From assembly GCA_963708575.1 (NCBI GenBank), contig CAVPTB010000007.1:186001-250000 (forward strand): DNA of 64,000 bases, read 5' to 3'. The position numbers and the translations under genes are program-made. Below are positions 27,027 to 35,324 of the stretch, piece after piece (the stretch's first letter is position 1; every line of letters starts with the position of its first letter). Origin of the DNA: DASVWZ01 sp963708575 (GTDB taxonomy: Bacteria > Acidobacteriota > Terriglobia > Terriglobales > Acidobacteriaceae). The notes under the pieces were generated by a model, which saw only the letters and a program-made list of their open reading frames with translations, had not been told where the DNA came from and did no database searches.

Positions 27027-28175
27027 CTAACGAGGTCTAGACGGATTTCCTTTCGGTTGTTGTTTGGCCTGCAGGTGTTGCTGTTGCTGGGTGTGCTTCT
27101 GCTCCAATCGTTGAGTCTGCTGTTGATGCCTCTGTTCCACCTGCTGATTCCTTGCGTCGTTGGCATTCTGCTTCGCAAGCCGCTGATGTTCCTGATCCTG
27201 CCTCTGTGCCAGTTTTTCGTGTTCCTGGTTCTGCTTCGCGACCAGTTTCTGCTGCTGCTGTTGATATTTCTGATCGGCTTTGGCATTTCCCGTATTGGGA
27301 GGTTCGGGAACCGTGTGTGGTGAAAGCTCCTTAGCGTGGCCGGCGTTTGGTGGCTTCGGAACGTTGTTCCCCGGACGCGCAGCTTCATTACCACGTGGTG
27401 GCTCTGCCGCACCGCGCGCCTGCTCTGCTCCACGCTGCGGTTCGGGCTTGTATGGTGCGCCAGCCTCTCGTGCTGGCACAGCCCCCTGGTGAAAGTCTGC
27501 CGGTCGTGCCGTAGCGGCGACCGGCGGCCTCCCGTGGTTGGCCGAAGCTCTCAGTTCCGGATTTCCGCGGGCGGCCTGTTCGTGTTGCACTTGTACAGCC
27601 GGAGGCGGGATATGACGGTCATGCTCGGCTGCCTCCTCTTGGGGTGTGGGACGCGCTTCAATACCGCCTGGCCCGCCGTTATAACTGATGTGATTCACGG
27701 TGACGTTGTTCACCACGGTTTCGTTGTAGACGTTGTGAATATTGGTGACATTTACGTTGGTCACCGAGCGGTTGTAGTAGAAGTGGTCGCCGTTCCAGCG
27801 GCCCCCTTCATAGCCTCGGCCAAAATAACCGAACCCGTAGACGATTCCGCCGTAAAAACCTACGTGAGGACCCCAATAGCCGGCATGGAAGAGGTATCCA
27901 CCATTACCCCATCCCCACCACGGTGGAGTCCATAAAAAGCCGGGTTGTGGTGCCGGCACCCAAGTCCCCGGCACCCAGTAATAGCCATCATCTCCGTAAG
28001 CCCAATAACCGGGCGTCCATATATAACCGTCGCCGGGGCAAACCGGCTGCTCGTACACCGGTAAAGCAGGTGGGCCAAACGACACAGATATGCCGATTTG
28101 AGCAAACGACGCCGTCGACATGGCAAGTAGCAAGAACGCAAATACCAGGGAACGAACTGATCGAACCATAAGCAT
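27027..28175 (-). CDS. Secreted YXWGXW-repeat protein with Gln-rich coiled-coil tail
   Basis: 382 residues from ATG 28175; the frame is open to 28301 but the signal peptide (MLMVRSVRSLVFAFLLLAMS, ending SFAQ) begins here. Residues about 45-125 carry the aromatic GYIWTPGYWAYGDDGYYWVP and GFLWTPPWWGWG pattern of the YXWGXW family. A short Asn/Val-rich region (NVNVTNIHNVYNETVVNNV) follows, then a long Pro/Ala/Arg-rich disordered stretch, and a C-terminal Gln/Lys/Glu-rich helical segment (about 300-380, KYQQQQQKLVAKQNQEHEKL) likely to form a coiled coil. The C-terminal coding DNA is a CTG/TTG-rich low-complexity stretch. Function unknown; an envelope-associated role is likely. Confidence 0.72.
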   Translation of the reverse strand: MLMVRSVRSLVFAFLLLAMSTASFAQIGISVSFGPPALPVYEQPVCPGDGYIWTPGYWAYGDDGYYWVPGTWVPAPQPGFLWTPPWWGWGNGGYLFHAGYWGPHVGFYGGIVYGFGYFGRGYEGGRWNGDHFYYNRSVTNVNVTNIHNVYNETVVNNVTVNHISYNGGPGGIEARPTPQEEAAEHDRHIPPPAVQVQHEQAARGNPELRASANHGRPPVAATARPADFHQGAVPAREAGAPYKPEPQRGAEQARGAAEPPRGNEAARPGNNVPKPPNAGHAKELSPHTVPEPPNTGNAKADQKYQQQQQKLVAKQNQEHEKLAQRQDQEHQRLAKQNANDARNQQVEQRHQQQTQRLEQKHTQQQQHLQAKQQPKGNPSRPR

Positions 28176-28536
28176 TGTCTTCTTTCTTTTGCCCAATTGT
28201 CCTTTCGCTTGCCCTTTTGTCTTGCTGATCAGGGTCGCGGGGAATGGATATCGGGAAATTTGGAACTGCATAGGGCCACCTAAAATAATGCGGTCCATCA
28301 TCCGGCTTCTTAGAGTAGCAACTCCGGTTGCAGGTTGTGCGGAGAAATCTCATAAACGTATATGGATTTGAGACTCCCTCTTTTGCCGCAACTAAAAGCT
28401 CTAACCCTGGAGACCACGCTTTGTTTTGTTCTATCGGCGGACCCACCAGGGGAATCTGCTTCAGCAAGACGGTACGGTCGAGTACACTCTTCGGCAATTG
28501 TCCGGTATCTTCAACATTTTCTTGACGCCGTAGTAC
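28176..28536. other. Intergenic region, no gene recognised
   Basis: 361 bases between the YXWGXW gene and the drug exporter, both leftward. It should hold the promoter of the YXWGXW gene. A second minus-strand frame starts at 28497 and runs into that gene, but its composition and the overlap make it an unlikely gene. No RNA or strong palindrome seen. Confidence 0.35.
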
Positions 28537-30129
28537 TCAACTCATGTTGCTTTTGTGGAATTTTGCAACAGGCTGCGCTGCGGAGGAGACCATTCGGAAG
28601 GCGACGGCGGCGCTTGCGCCCGCAAGACCAGCGCAAACCAGCATGATCAAACGAAATCCAAAAACGAATGCGTTAACAATGTCGTATCGTATCGCTGTCC
28701 TTGTGCCAACATCGAGATTAGAGGGCACATCGATACTTGCGAGCTTGATCAGATTCGATTCGATATTACGCAGAACGCTGGGTGCGAGAGACAGGCTGCG
28801 CAAGGACGCAAGCAGTTTGTGCCTAAATGCCTGAACCATCACGATTCCTAAAACTGCCACTGCAAGTACCCCAGCGACGCGCGCGACCGCATTGTTGATG
28901 CCGGACGCTGTGCCGGCCCGGTCACTCCCTACGGAACCCATGACAACCGTTGTTAGAGGGGCGACACAGACCGCCATTCCCAAACCCAGGACAACAAAGC
29001 CGGGGAAAAATGTCGTCCAGTAAGTCCTCCCCACCGAAGGAATCGCAAATAGCAAGAAACCGGCTGCAGTAATCAATGGACCGGCGATTAAAGGAAGTCT
29101 CGCCCCATATCGTGCTACGAGCCCACCCGACCAGCGAGAGAGAAAGAAGATCAGCGCGATCGTCGGTACGGATGCTGCGCCGGCAGCCGTGGCCGAGTAT
29201 CCCTGGATCTGAATCAGGTTCATCGGAAACAGGAAGAGGAAAACTCCGAAAGCTGCATAGAGCAAAAACGTCAGGAGATTGGCAGCACTGAAGTCTGGTG
29301 ACTTGAACAACCGGAGCGGCATCATCGGTGCTGGCACGCGCTCTTCGATTAACACAAAAAGGATAAGAGTACAGACCCCGACGATCAGACTCGCGACGAC
29401 CAGAGGTTGACTCCAACCCAGACTCGCCGACTCAATGAATCCATATATCAGTCCGGCGAGGCTTACGGTTGCGACTGCAGCCCCGAGCCAGTCGATGCCG
29501 CGCACTGGTGAACTGCGCGACTCGGGAACGTGTCGTAGTGAAATCGCAATCACCGCAGCGGCTAGCGGCACGTTGATGAAGAAGACCCAGTGCCACGACG
29601 CGTGTTCGACTAGCCACCCACCGATCACCGGCCCAAGCGAAGCGGTGATGGCCGTGAATCCCGACCAAATCCCGATCGCCTGCCCGCGAGACTTCTGGTC
29701 GAAGGATGCACTGATAATGGCAAGGCTGCTGGGAACGAGAGCGGCGGCCGCAATCCCTTGCACGCAACGCGCGATGACCAACTCCCGAATATTTGAGGAG
29801 AGCCCACAGCCAATCGAAGCGGCGGCAAACACTCCCGCCCCCAGCACGAAAACCAATCGCCTGCCAACGGAGTCGCCGACAGCCCCGCCGACCAGAATCA
29901 GCGCTGAGAGAAAAAGTCCATAGGACTCAATTACCCATTGGACGTCCACAACGGTTGCATGCAGGCTTGACTGAAGCGCGGGCAGCGCCACATTGATGAC
30001 CGTCCCATCAATGAAAGCCATGCTTGAACCGATGATTGTTGCGGCAAGCACCCACCGCGCCGACTTGGCTGAAAGGGGAGCAGGGGACGAGGTCGTCCGG
30101 ATTACGGCTTCATCGCACGGTTGCTTCAT
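28537..30129 (-). CDS. DHA2-family (14-TM) MFS drug exporter, EmrB/QacA-like
   Basis: 530 residues with about fourteen membrane segments. Helix 1 has the D1 motif (FIDGTVINVALPAL); motif A is GAVGDSVGRR; motif C in helix 5 is ASLGPVIGGWLVEHASWHWVF. These are the standard features of proton-driven multidrug exporters of the DHA2 group. No membrane-fusion protein or TetR-type repressor lies next to it, so it probably works as a stand-alone inner-membrane pump. The next gene upstream is a sigma54 activator 74 bases away in the same direction, but regulation cannot be read from this. Confidence 0.85.
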   Translation of the reverse strand: MKQPCDEAVIRTTSSPAPLSAKSARWVLAATIIGSSMAFIDGTVINVALPALQSSLHATVVDVQWVIESYGLFLSALILVGGAVGDSVGRRLVFVLGAGVFAAASIGCGLSSNIRELVIARCVQGIAAAALVPSSLAIISASFDQKSRGQAIGIWSGFTAITASLGPVIGGWLVEHASWHWVFFINVPLAAAVIAISLRHVPESRSSPVRGIDWLGAAVATVSLAGLIYGFIESASLGWSQPLVVASLIVGVCTLILFVLIEERVPAPMMPLRLFKSPDFSAANLLTFLLYAAFGVFLFLFPMNLIQIQGYSATAAGAASVPTIALIFFLSRWSGGLVARYGARLPLIAGPLITAAGFLLFAIPSVGRTYWTTFFPGFVVLGLGMAVCVAPLTTVVMGSVGSDRAGTASGINNAVARVAGVLAVAVLGIVMVQAFRHKLLASLRSLSLAPSVLRNIESNLIKLASIDVPSNLDVGTRTAIRYDIVNAFVFGFRLIMLVCAGLAGASAAVAFRMVSSAAQPVAKFHKSNMS

Positions 30130-30203
30130 GCAGAATCTCGATGCTAGCGCATCTTGCTTCGATTCCGCTGACTGTTTTGGCTGGAGGTGAGACTGGCAGG
30201 AAA

Positions 30204-32840
30204 CTAGCGATAGTTAATTCCCATTTGCTTTAGTTTGGATTGCAGAGTTGTACGGGGGAGGCCCAGTCGTGCAGCTGCTCCTCCTGGTCCGCTCAATCGC
30301 CCGGCAGTCTCCTCAAGAACCTGAAGAATGTGCTTGCGTTGGACCAGTTCGAGGGCCTCAGGACTACCGATCTCCTCACTTGCGAGTTCGCTGATCGGCG
30401 CTTCCAGCACGGTGCCATTCGTCAAAATCACCGAGCGCTCCACGAAATTTTCCAATTCGCGTACGTTACCCGGCCAAGTCCAGTGCACCAGTTCATCCAT
30501 GGTTTTCTTGGGAATACTCGTGATCTCCTTGTTCATGCGCTTTGCGTACTTATGCACAAAATGCTCGACGAGCATTGGAACGTCGTTTCGCCTTTCGCGC
30601 AATGGCGGAGTCCGAACGGGGAACACGTTCAAGCGGTAATACAGGTCACTGCGGAAGCGATTCTCCTGCACATCACGAAACAAGTCGCGATTGGTGGCGG
30701 CGATTAATCGAAAATTAACTTTCAAGGTTTGATTGCTTCCTAATCTCTCGAATTCCTGGTCCTGCAGGACGCGAAGTAGCTTTGGCTGAAGCTCCAAGGG
30801 AATCTCGCCGATCTCATCAAGGAAAAGTGTTCCCTTGTCCGCCAGTTCGATTCGGCCGATCTTCCTGGCTAATGCGCCGGTGAAGGAGCCTCGCTCATGT
30901 CCAAATAGTTCGCTTTCTAAAAGGTTCGACGGTATCGCAGCGCAATTCACCTTAATAAAAGCATTGTCTTTCCTTTTGCTCATGCGGTGCAGCGCGCGCG
31001 CGATCAGTTCCTTGCCGGTGCCAGTTTCTCCTAGCAACAAGGCCGTGGTGTCACTCGATGCCACCTTGTATACCTGCTCCAATACTCGCTTCAGCCCATG
31101 GTCCTTGCCGATGATTTCTCCAAACCCCATTTCCGTATCAATTTCATGCTCGAAATAGAGTTTTTCTTCCGTCAACTTCTCCTTGGATCTTTCAAGTTCT
31201 TGATTTATCTCGCACAAGCGGGCTTCGTTCTGAACGAGCGCATCCTCCATGTGCTTGCGCTCGATTTCGACTCCGGTTCGAGCCGAGAAAAGCTTGAGAA
31301 TCATTTCGGCGAGAGCTCGATTATCGATCGGCCGCTTATAGAGTGCAGCCATGACTCCGATCGCTTTCCCTCGCGAGTCATGCAGGATGATTCCGATGTA
31401 ACCTTCAACCTTCCTCTCAATCATCCAGGTGTCATTGGGGAAGATTTTCTCTACATCGGATGGGTAGCAACAAAGACCCTGATTCAACACCTCGGCGCTG
31501 GGAGTGTCCGTCAGTTTATAGATGAAGTTTTCCACCAGCTGACCTTCACTGCAGACTCCGATGGTTTTGATGGCGGCAGTTCTGCCCCCGACACACTCTC
31601 CAATGATGGTATGGCTTGCTGATAGACACTCAGCGAGATGGTAGGCCATCGAGGAAAAGAACGCTTCACTGCTGCGTCCGTGAACCTGCCTGACGATAAC
31701 GGCGACAGCGTGCTCGGCCCGTTTCCGCTCCGTGACGTCTCGCAAGATGGCTTGAAGCCGTCCGTCTGTCAACTGCCGGACCGCAACTTCGCCAGGGAAG
31801 AACGAGCCATCCTTGCGCCGGAACCTCCAATCCGCTCGAATTACATTGCCACCGGATAGCCGTGCTATCTCTGGCTCAATGCGTGGAATCTCGTCCGCTG
31901 CGACAACGTCCGCAATGGTGAGTCCAAGGATCTCTTTCGCCGTGTATCCCAGCATCGCCGCTCCGGCGGTATTCACGTCTAAGTACCTGCCTCGTCCGTC
32001 ACTGACGAAAATTCCGTCAGAAGCTTGCTCGATCAGCGACCGAAGGTGCGCTTCGCTGCCGCGCAAGGCAGCCTCCGCCAGTTTGCGTTCGGTAATGTCT
32101 TGGATGACTGCGATGTTGCACGCCCGATATTTCTCTTCATCCGAAGTCCTGACAACTGAGATTTTGCCCCAGCGGATAGCACCACATGACCGCAGAAACC
32201 TTTTTTCAATTTCAAAGTGCTGAATCTCCCCATCTGCCAGTTGACGCATTTTCTCGACGCTATCCTCAAGATCGTCTGGGTGTGTAACGCTCTGAACATT
32301 GCGGCGAAGCAAGTCATCTTCGGTCCTACCGGCAAACTCGCAGAACCTTGGATTTACCTTTAGAAACTGGCCTGACTTTGATTCGACGACGCAGACCCCA
32401 ACCGGGGACTTTTCAAAGATGATCCGTAATCGCTCCTCGCTCAGCCGCAGTGCCCGCTGCGATTGTTTCTGTTCAGTTACATCGTGAGCCATCCCACGGA
32501 CGACTGGAGAACTGACGCCATCGGTTCGCAGAGTGTTGTGATATTCCCAGATACGACGTTCGCCGGAGCGCGTGATCAGGGCAAGAATACCCTGCGCTTC
32601 TCCGGTGCGTTGGATCTGTTTGAGGTAGGTGTCGAATTCCGGACGGAACTCCGGGGCCACGAGTTCAACCATGGGGATATGCAACAGCTCTGCGGCAGAG
32701 TATCCCAGGAGTTTTGCTGCCAGGGGGTTTACTAAAAGAAGCCATCCTCTCAGGTCGTGGAGGCAGATCAGGTCTCGGCTGTGATCGACGAGATCGCGGT
32801 ACCAGCAGCTCTCAGCCCGAACGATGGGAGGTGTGGTCAG
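30204..32840 (-). CDS. PAS-GAF-sigma54 AAA+ transcriptional activator (Fis-type HTH), probable CTG start
   Basis: About 878 residues if translation starts at CTG 32840, which has AGGAG six bases upstream; the first conventional start (TTG 32684) would cut off most of a PAS domain. An in-frame TAG lies 48 bases upstream of the CTG. Order: PAS 1 (DLICLHDLRG, VNPLAAKLLGYS), PAS 2 (IIFEKSPVGVCVVESKSG), PAS 3 (SDGIFVSDGRGRYLDVNT), a GAF-like domain (about 365-520), then the AAA+ domain: Walker A GETGTGKE, a GSFTGA loop in place of GAFTGA, Walker B GTLFLDEIGEI. The C terminus is a Fis-type helix-turn-helix (AAARLGLPRTTLQSKLK). The architecture resembles FhlA-type activators that respond to a small signal and drive RpoN promoters. 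No clear -24/-12 target was found here. Confidence 0.8.
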   Translation of the reverse strand: MTTPPIVRAESCWYRDLVDHSRDLICLHDLRGWLLLVNPLAAKLLGYSAAELLHIPMVELVAPEFRPEFDTYLKQIQRTGEAQGILALITRSGERRIWEYHNTLRTDGVSSPVVRGMAHDVTEQKQSQRALRLSEERLRIIFEKSPVGVCVVESKSGQFLKVNPRFCEFAGRTEDDLLRRNVQSVTHPDDLEDSVEKMRQLADGEIQHFEIEKRFLRSCGAIRWGKISVVRTSDEEKYRACNIAVIQDITERKLAEAALRGSEAHLRSLIEQASDGIFVSDGRGRYLDVNTAGAAMLGYTAKEILGLTIADVVAADEIPRIEPEIARLSGGNVIRADWRFRRKDGSFFPGEVAVRQLTDGRLQAILRDVTERKRAEHAVAVIVRQVHGRSSEAFFSSMAYHLAECLSASHTIIGECVGGRTAAIKTIGVCSEGQLVENFIYKLTDTPSAEVLNQGLCCYPSDVEKIFPNDTWMIERKVEGYIGIILHDSRGKAIGVMAALYKRPIDNRALAEMILKLFSARTGVEIERKHMEDALVQNEARLCEINQELERSKEKLTEEKLYFEHEIDTEMGFGEIIGKDHGLKRVLEQVYKVASSDTTALLLGETGTGKELIARALHRMSKRKDNAFIKVNCAAIPSNLLESELFGHERGSFTGALARKIGRIELADKGTLFLDEIGEIPLELQPKLLRVLQDQEFERLGSNQTLKVNFRLIAATNRDLFRDVQENRFRSDLYYRLNVFPVRTPPLRERRNDVPMLVEHFVHKYAKRMNKEITSIPKKTMDELVHWTWPGNVRELENFVERSVILTNGTVLEAPISELASEEIGSPEALELVQRKHILQVLEETAGRLSGPGGAAARLGLPRTTLQSKLKQMGINYR

Positions 32841-33230
32841 TTCGTTCTCCTGACAGTAGGGACGTTGACGTGGCGAGAGCCACTATCTCCTGAACTTCTG
32901 TAGGGACCCGTTACTCACACCAACCGTACTGCAGAGGGATTCTTGATTGTTGTGACGGCGCGCACATCCGTATGTGAGACTCTGCGCACGTTGAGGCTGC
33001 ATGGGGCATTGCAGAGGCAGGAGCAAGAAACCCCTTCAGTTCCAGAGGTACCGCGTTATGGTTCGCTGAAATTACGGGCGTGCCGAGGCGGCGATGTCGT
33101 CAAACGGAGGCCGCAACACAAGGTAGTTTCGATCTTGCTGGGGAGGGAAGAGCAGGTGGTTTAAACCTGTGTGTCCCCCGTCTGTCCCGCGCAAAAATTG
33201 GGGATTCCAGTAGGTTGTTTGTTATGTTGG
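32841..33230. other. Intergenic region, no gene recognised
   Basis: 390 bases between the sigma54 activator and tRNA-Glu. Short frames exist but none has a recognisable protein, ribosome site and sensible codon use together. The activator's ribosome site AGGAG is at 32847-32851. The region just left of the tRNA 3' end lacks a clear hairpin terminator. Confidence 0.35.
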
Positions 33231-33305
33231 CGTCCCCGACGGGATTTGAACCCGTGTTACCGCCGTGAAAGGGCGATGTCCTAGGCCAGGCTAGACGACG
33301 GGGAC
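33231..33305 (-). tRNA. tRNA-Glu (anticodon UUC)
   Basis: A full 75-base cloverleaf reads on the minus strand. Acceptor stem GTCCCCG / CGGGGAC with discriminator G; D arm GTCTAGCCTGGCCTAGGAC; anticodon stem-loop TCGCC-CTTTCAC-GGCGG giving anticodon TTC; T arm ACGGGTTCAAATCCCGT. CCA is not encoded. There is no integrase or repeated tRNA end nearby to suggest an integrated element. Confidence 0.95.
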
Positions 33306-33336
33306 GAGTAAGGCAGGCATTTTCAGCTAACGCTCG

Positions 33337-33366
33337 ATGGTAACAGCGCATTCCTGACAGTGTCAA
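33337..33366 (-). promoter_or_regulatory. Probable sigma70 promoter of tRNA-Glu
   Basis: Minus strand TTGACA, an 18-base spacer, TACCAT. The expected start site lies about 25 bases before the mature tRNA 5' end. A perfect -35 box at this distance makes it a convincing tRNA promoter. Confidence 0.55.
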
Positions 33367-33543
33367 AGAACCGTTTGACGCAAGTAGCAATTCCAGAACT
33401 ACTTCCCGATGATTCGTGCGTCGGCGTTGTGGCCGACATCCTAGGGCGAAAACCCGGCAATGAAATCTTAACGGCAGTTTTCGTTTTTGGCTCTTGTCGC
33501 AGGACGTAAAGAAATGGCCTGCTCGAATCCCGATTGCTCCTCC

Positions 33544-35115
33544 TCATTCGCACAAAACTTTCGCGTCAATTGCCTCTTCACTCATGGCTGCGATAAGTTC
33601 GGGACCGCCCTGGACCACAAATCTTCGATGATAAAGATTGAGTGCTCGCAGCCCTGCTAACTCCTCTCCACCGCCTGCCCGTCCCGGGCCGCCATGCAGA
33701 CAATTGGGCATCACGTTGCCGTGTCCCGTATGGTTGGTTCCCACGGAACTGTCCACGACCATGATCCTGCCGTGGCTGCTCGCAATCCCGGTTACAACCT
33801 GCAGTTTGAAATCCGCGTCGTCAGAAAACACAGATGCCACCAGTGATCCCAATCCGCGGCGGACGATTTCAATAGCTTCCTCGACGGAGTCATAAGGGAG
33901 AATCGTCGCGACCGGACCGAAGACCTCCACTTCATTCACCGCATGAGATTCCAGCGGCTTCTCGCACATTAGAAGTGTGGGTTGCACGAAACAGCTCGTC
34001 GCTGAATCTGCGTCGACTGGCTGGAAATTTTGGTCCCCGCCAAAAATAATCCTGGCTTCACGCTTCAACTGATCCAAGCCCTGCCGCACCGACGCCTGTT
34101 GCGCCTTGTTCACCAGCGGACCGCACTTCACCTCCGCATTTCGCGGATTGCCGGTCTTGATTGAACTGAGTTTTGTCGCGATGGCCTGCCCCAGTGCCTC
34201 ACTTGTTTCTCTAGGAACCACGATCCGGCGGATGGCGGTACATTTTTGTCCCGCCTTTCCGGTCATCTCTCGAACCACTTCCTTTACGAGCAATTCGAAA
34301 GGTTGTGTTCCCGCAGCATCGGGGCCGAGGATCGCGGAGTTCAAACTGTCCGCTTCGACATTCACCCGAACCGACCGCGATACGACGTTCGGATTCGTAC
34401 GGATTGTTTTTGCCGTGCTCGCCGATCCGGTGAAGGAGACGACATCATCCTCCGTCACATGGTCCAATAGCTCCCGGGCCGATCCGCACAAAATCGACAG
34501 CGAACCTCTCGGAAGAAGGTTCGCCTTGATCACGTCTTCTACCATTCGTTGTGTAAGCCAAGCTGTAGGCGTTGCCGGTTTGACGAGGATAGCGACACCC
34601 GAAAGGAGCGCAGGAGCCGCTTTCTCCCACAATCCCCACGCCGGAAAATTGAATGCATTAATAAAGGCCGCCACTCCACCGAGTGGCTTCAGGAAATGCT
34701 GGCCCTGAAATACGCCAGTCTTCGAAAGCGGGACTGGGGGTCCATCTTTCAGCAGTTTCCCATCCAAAGACTTGCCGAATCTCGCATATTGCTTCAAGGT
34801 GTAGATCGCGCCATCCACGTCGAAGGACGCGTCCGCTTCGGTGGCTCCCATGTTTCTTTTGCAGATCTCGAAGTACTCGGCGCGATTGGCGGATAGAACG
34901 TCTGCGATTTTGCCCAGCAAATCCGCCCGTTGCGCGTAGGTGAGTTTTTGTAGCTCACGGCTCCCTTGGCTGCGCCCAAACTCCAGGGCCGCTGCAACAT
35001 CAATTCCCGACGACGACACCGTTGCGAGTTTCTCTCCGAGGACGGGGTCGATCAATTCTTGCTCACCGCCGCTACCGCTTTTCCATTCACCACAAACATA
35101 ATTTGCTAGTTTCAA
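33544..35115 (-). CDS. boxD: 3,4-dehydroadipyl-CoA semialdehyde dehydrogenase (BoxD)
   Basis: 523 residues of the aldehyde dehydrogenase superfamily, similar to the aldehyde dehydrogenase part of PaaZ. It oxidises 3,4-dehydroadipyl-CoA semialdehyde, the product of BoxC, to 3,4-dehydroadipyl-CoA with NADP. Seen are FINAFNFPAWGLWEKAAPAL, VSFTGSAST in the cofactor loop, the general-base Glu in VNVEADSLN, and the catalytic Cys in AGQKCTAIRR. The start is TTG with AAGGAG six bases upstream. It is divergent from boxC, and the shared 209-bp control region holds TGCA-N6-TGCA-like sites. Assignment rests on family and on the adjacent boxCBA genes. Confidence 0.88.
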   Translation of the reverse strand: MKLANYVCGEWKSGSGGEQELIDPVLGEKLATVSSSGIDVAAALEFGRSQGSRELQKLTYAQRADLLGKIADVLSANRAEYFEICKRNMGATEADASFDVDGAIYTLKQYARFGKSLDGKLLKDGPPVPLSKTGVFQGQHFLKPLGGVAAFINAFNFPAWGLWEKAAPALLSGVAILVKPATPTAWLTQRMVEDVIKANLLPRGSLSILCGSARELLDHVTEDDVVSFTGSASTAKTIRTNPNVVSRSVRVNVEADSLNSAILGPDAAGTQPFELLVKEVVREMTGKAGQKCTAIRRIVVPRETSEALGQAIATKLSSIKTGNPRNAEVKCGPLVNKAQQASVRQGLDQLKREARIIFGGDQNFQPVDADSATSCFVQPTLLMCEKPLESHAVNEVEVFGPVATILPYDSVEEAIEIVRRGLGSLVASVFSDDADFKLQVVTGIASSHGRIMVVDSSVGTNHTGHGNVMPNCLHGGPGRAGGGEELAGLRALNLYHRRFVVQGGPELIAAMSEEAIDAKVLCE

Positions 35116-35174
35116 TTCTTGCTCCTTGTCCCATCGAAATCATCCCAGTTAAGTTAGGGAAAAATAGATTGTCA

Positions 35175-35188
35175 TGCTATATAATGCA
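35175..35188. promoter_or_regulatory. Candidate BoxR operator, TGCT-N6-TGCA
   Basis: TGCTATATAATGCA, one base off TGCA-N6-TGCA, lies in the boxD/boxC divergent region. On the minus strand it covers a possible -10 (TATATA) for boxD, 17 bases from a weak TTTAGC. As I recall, BzdR/BoxR proteins recognise TGCA repeats with 6-base spacing; binding of this BoxR here is inferred. Confidence 0.5.
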
Positions 35189-35213
35189 CACTCCGCGATC
35201 GCTAAATCCACGA

Positions 35214-35242
35214 TTGCCCCACCGTTTTCTGCATGGTATAAC
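35214..35242 (+). promoter_or_regulatory. Probable promoter of boxC
   Basis: TTGCCC, a 17-base spacer, TATAAC. Transcription would start near 35249, giving a leader of about 75 bases before the GTG of boxC, with a TGCA-N6-TGCA site inside that leader. Confidence 0.45.
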
Positions 35243-35281
35243 AGTTTCAAGCAATACCCGGGGTGGGGGTTCACGGCATAG

Positions 35282-35295
35282 TGCATTAAAATGCA
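35282..35295. promoter_or_regulatory. Candidate BoxR operator, perfect TGCA-N6-TGCA
   Basis: TGCATTAAAATGCA is an exact match to TGCA-N6-TGCA and lies between the likely boxC transcription start and the start codon. Binding there would block transcription. The presence of a boxR gene at the end of the same cluster supports the reading. Confidence 0.55.
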
Positions 35296-35324
35296 TCTCT
35301 TTCCCGGCTTTGCCAGGAGATCCC

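Noticed and set aside
27988..28497. 169-codon minus-strand frame overlapping the start of the YXWGXW gene
   Set aside because: It overlaps the signal peptide and first domain of a well-supported gene in another frame and shows no domain of its own.
33231..33305. tRNA-Glu as integration site of a mobile element
   Set aside because: No integrase, no repeated tRNA end and no change in gene type was seen on either side.
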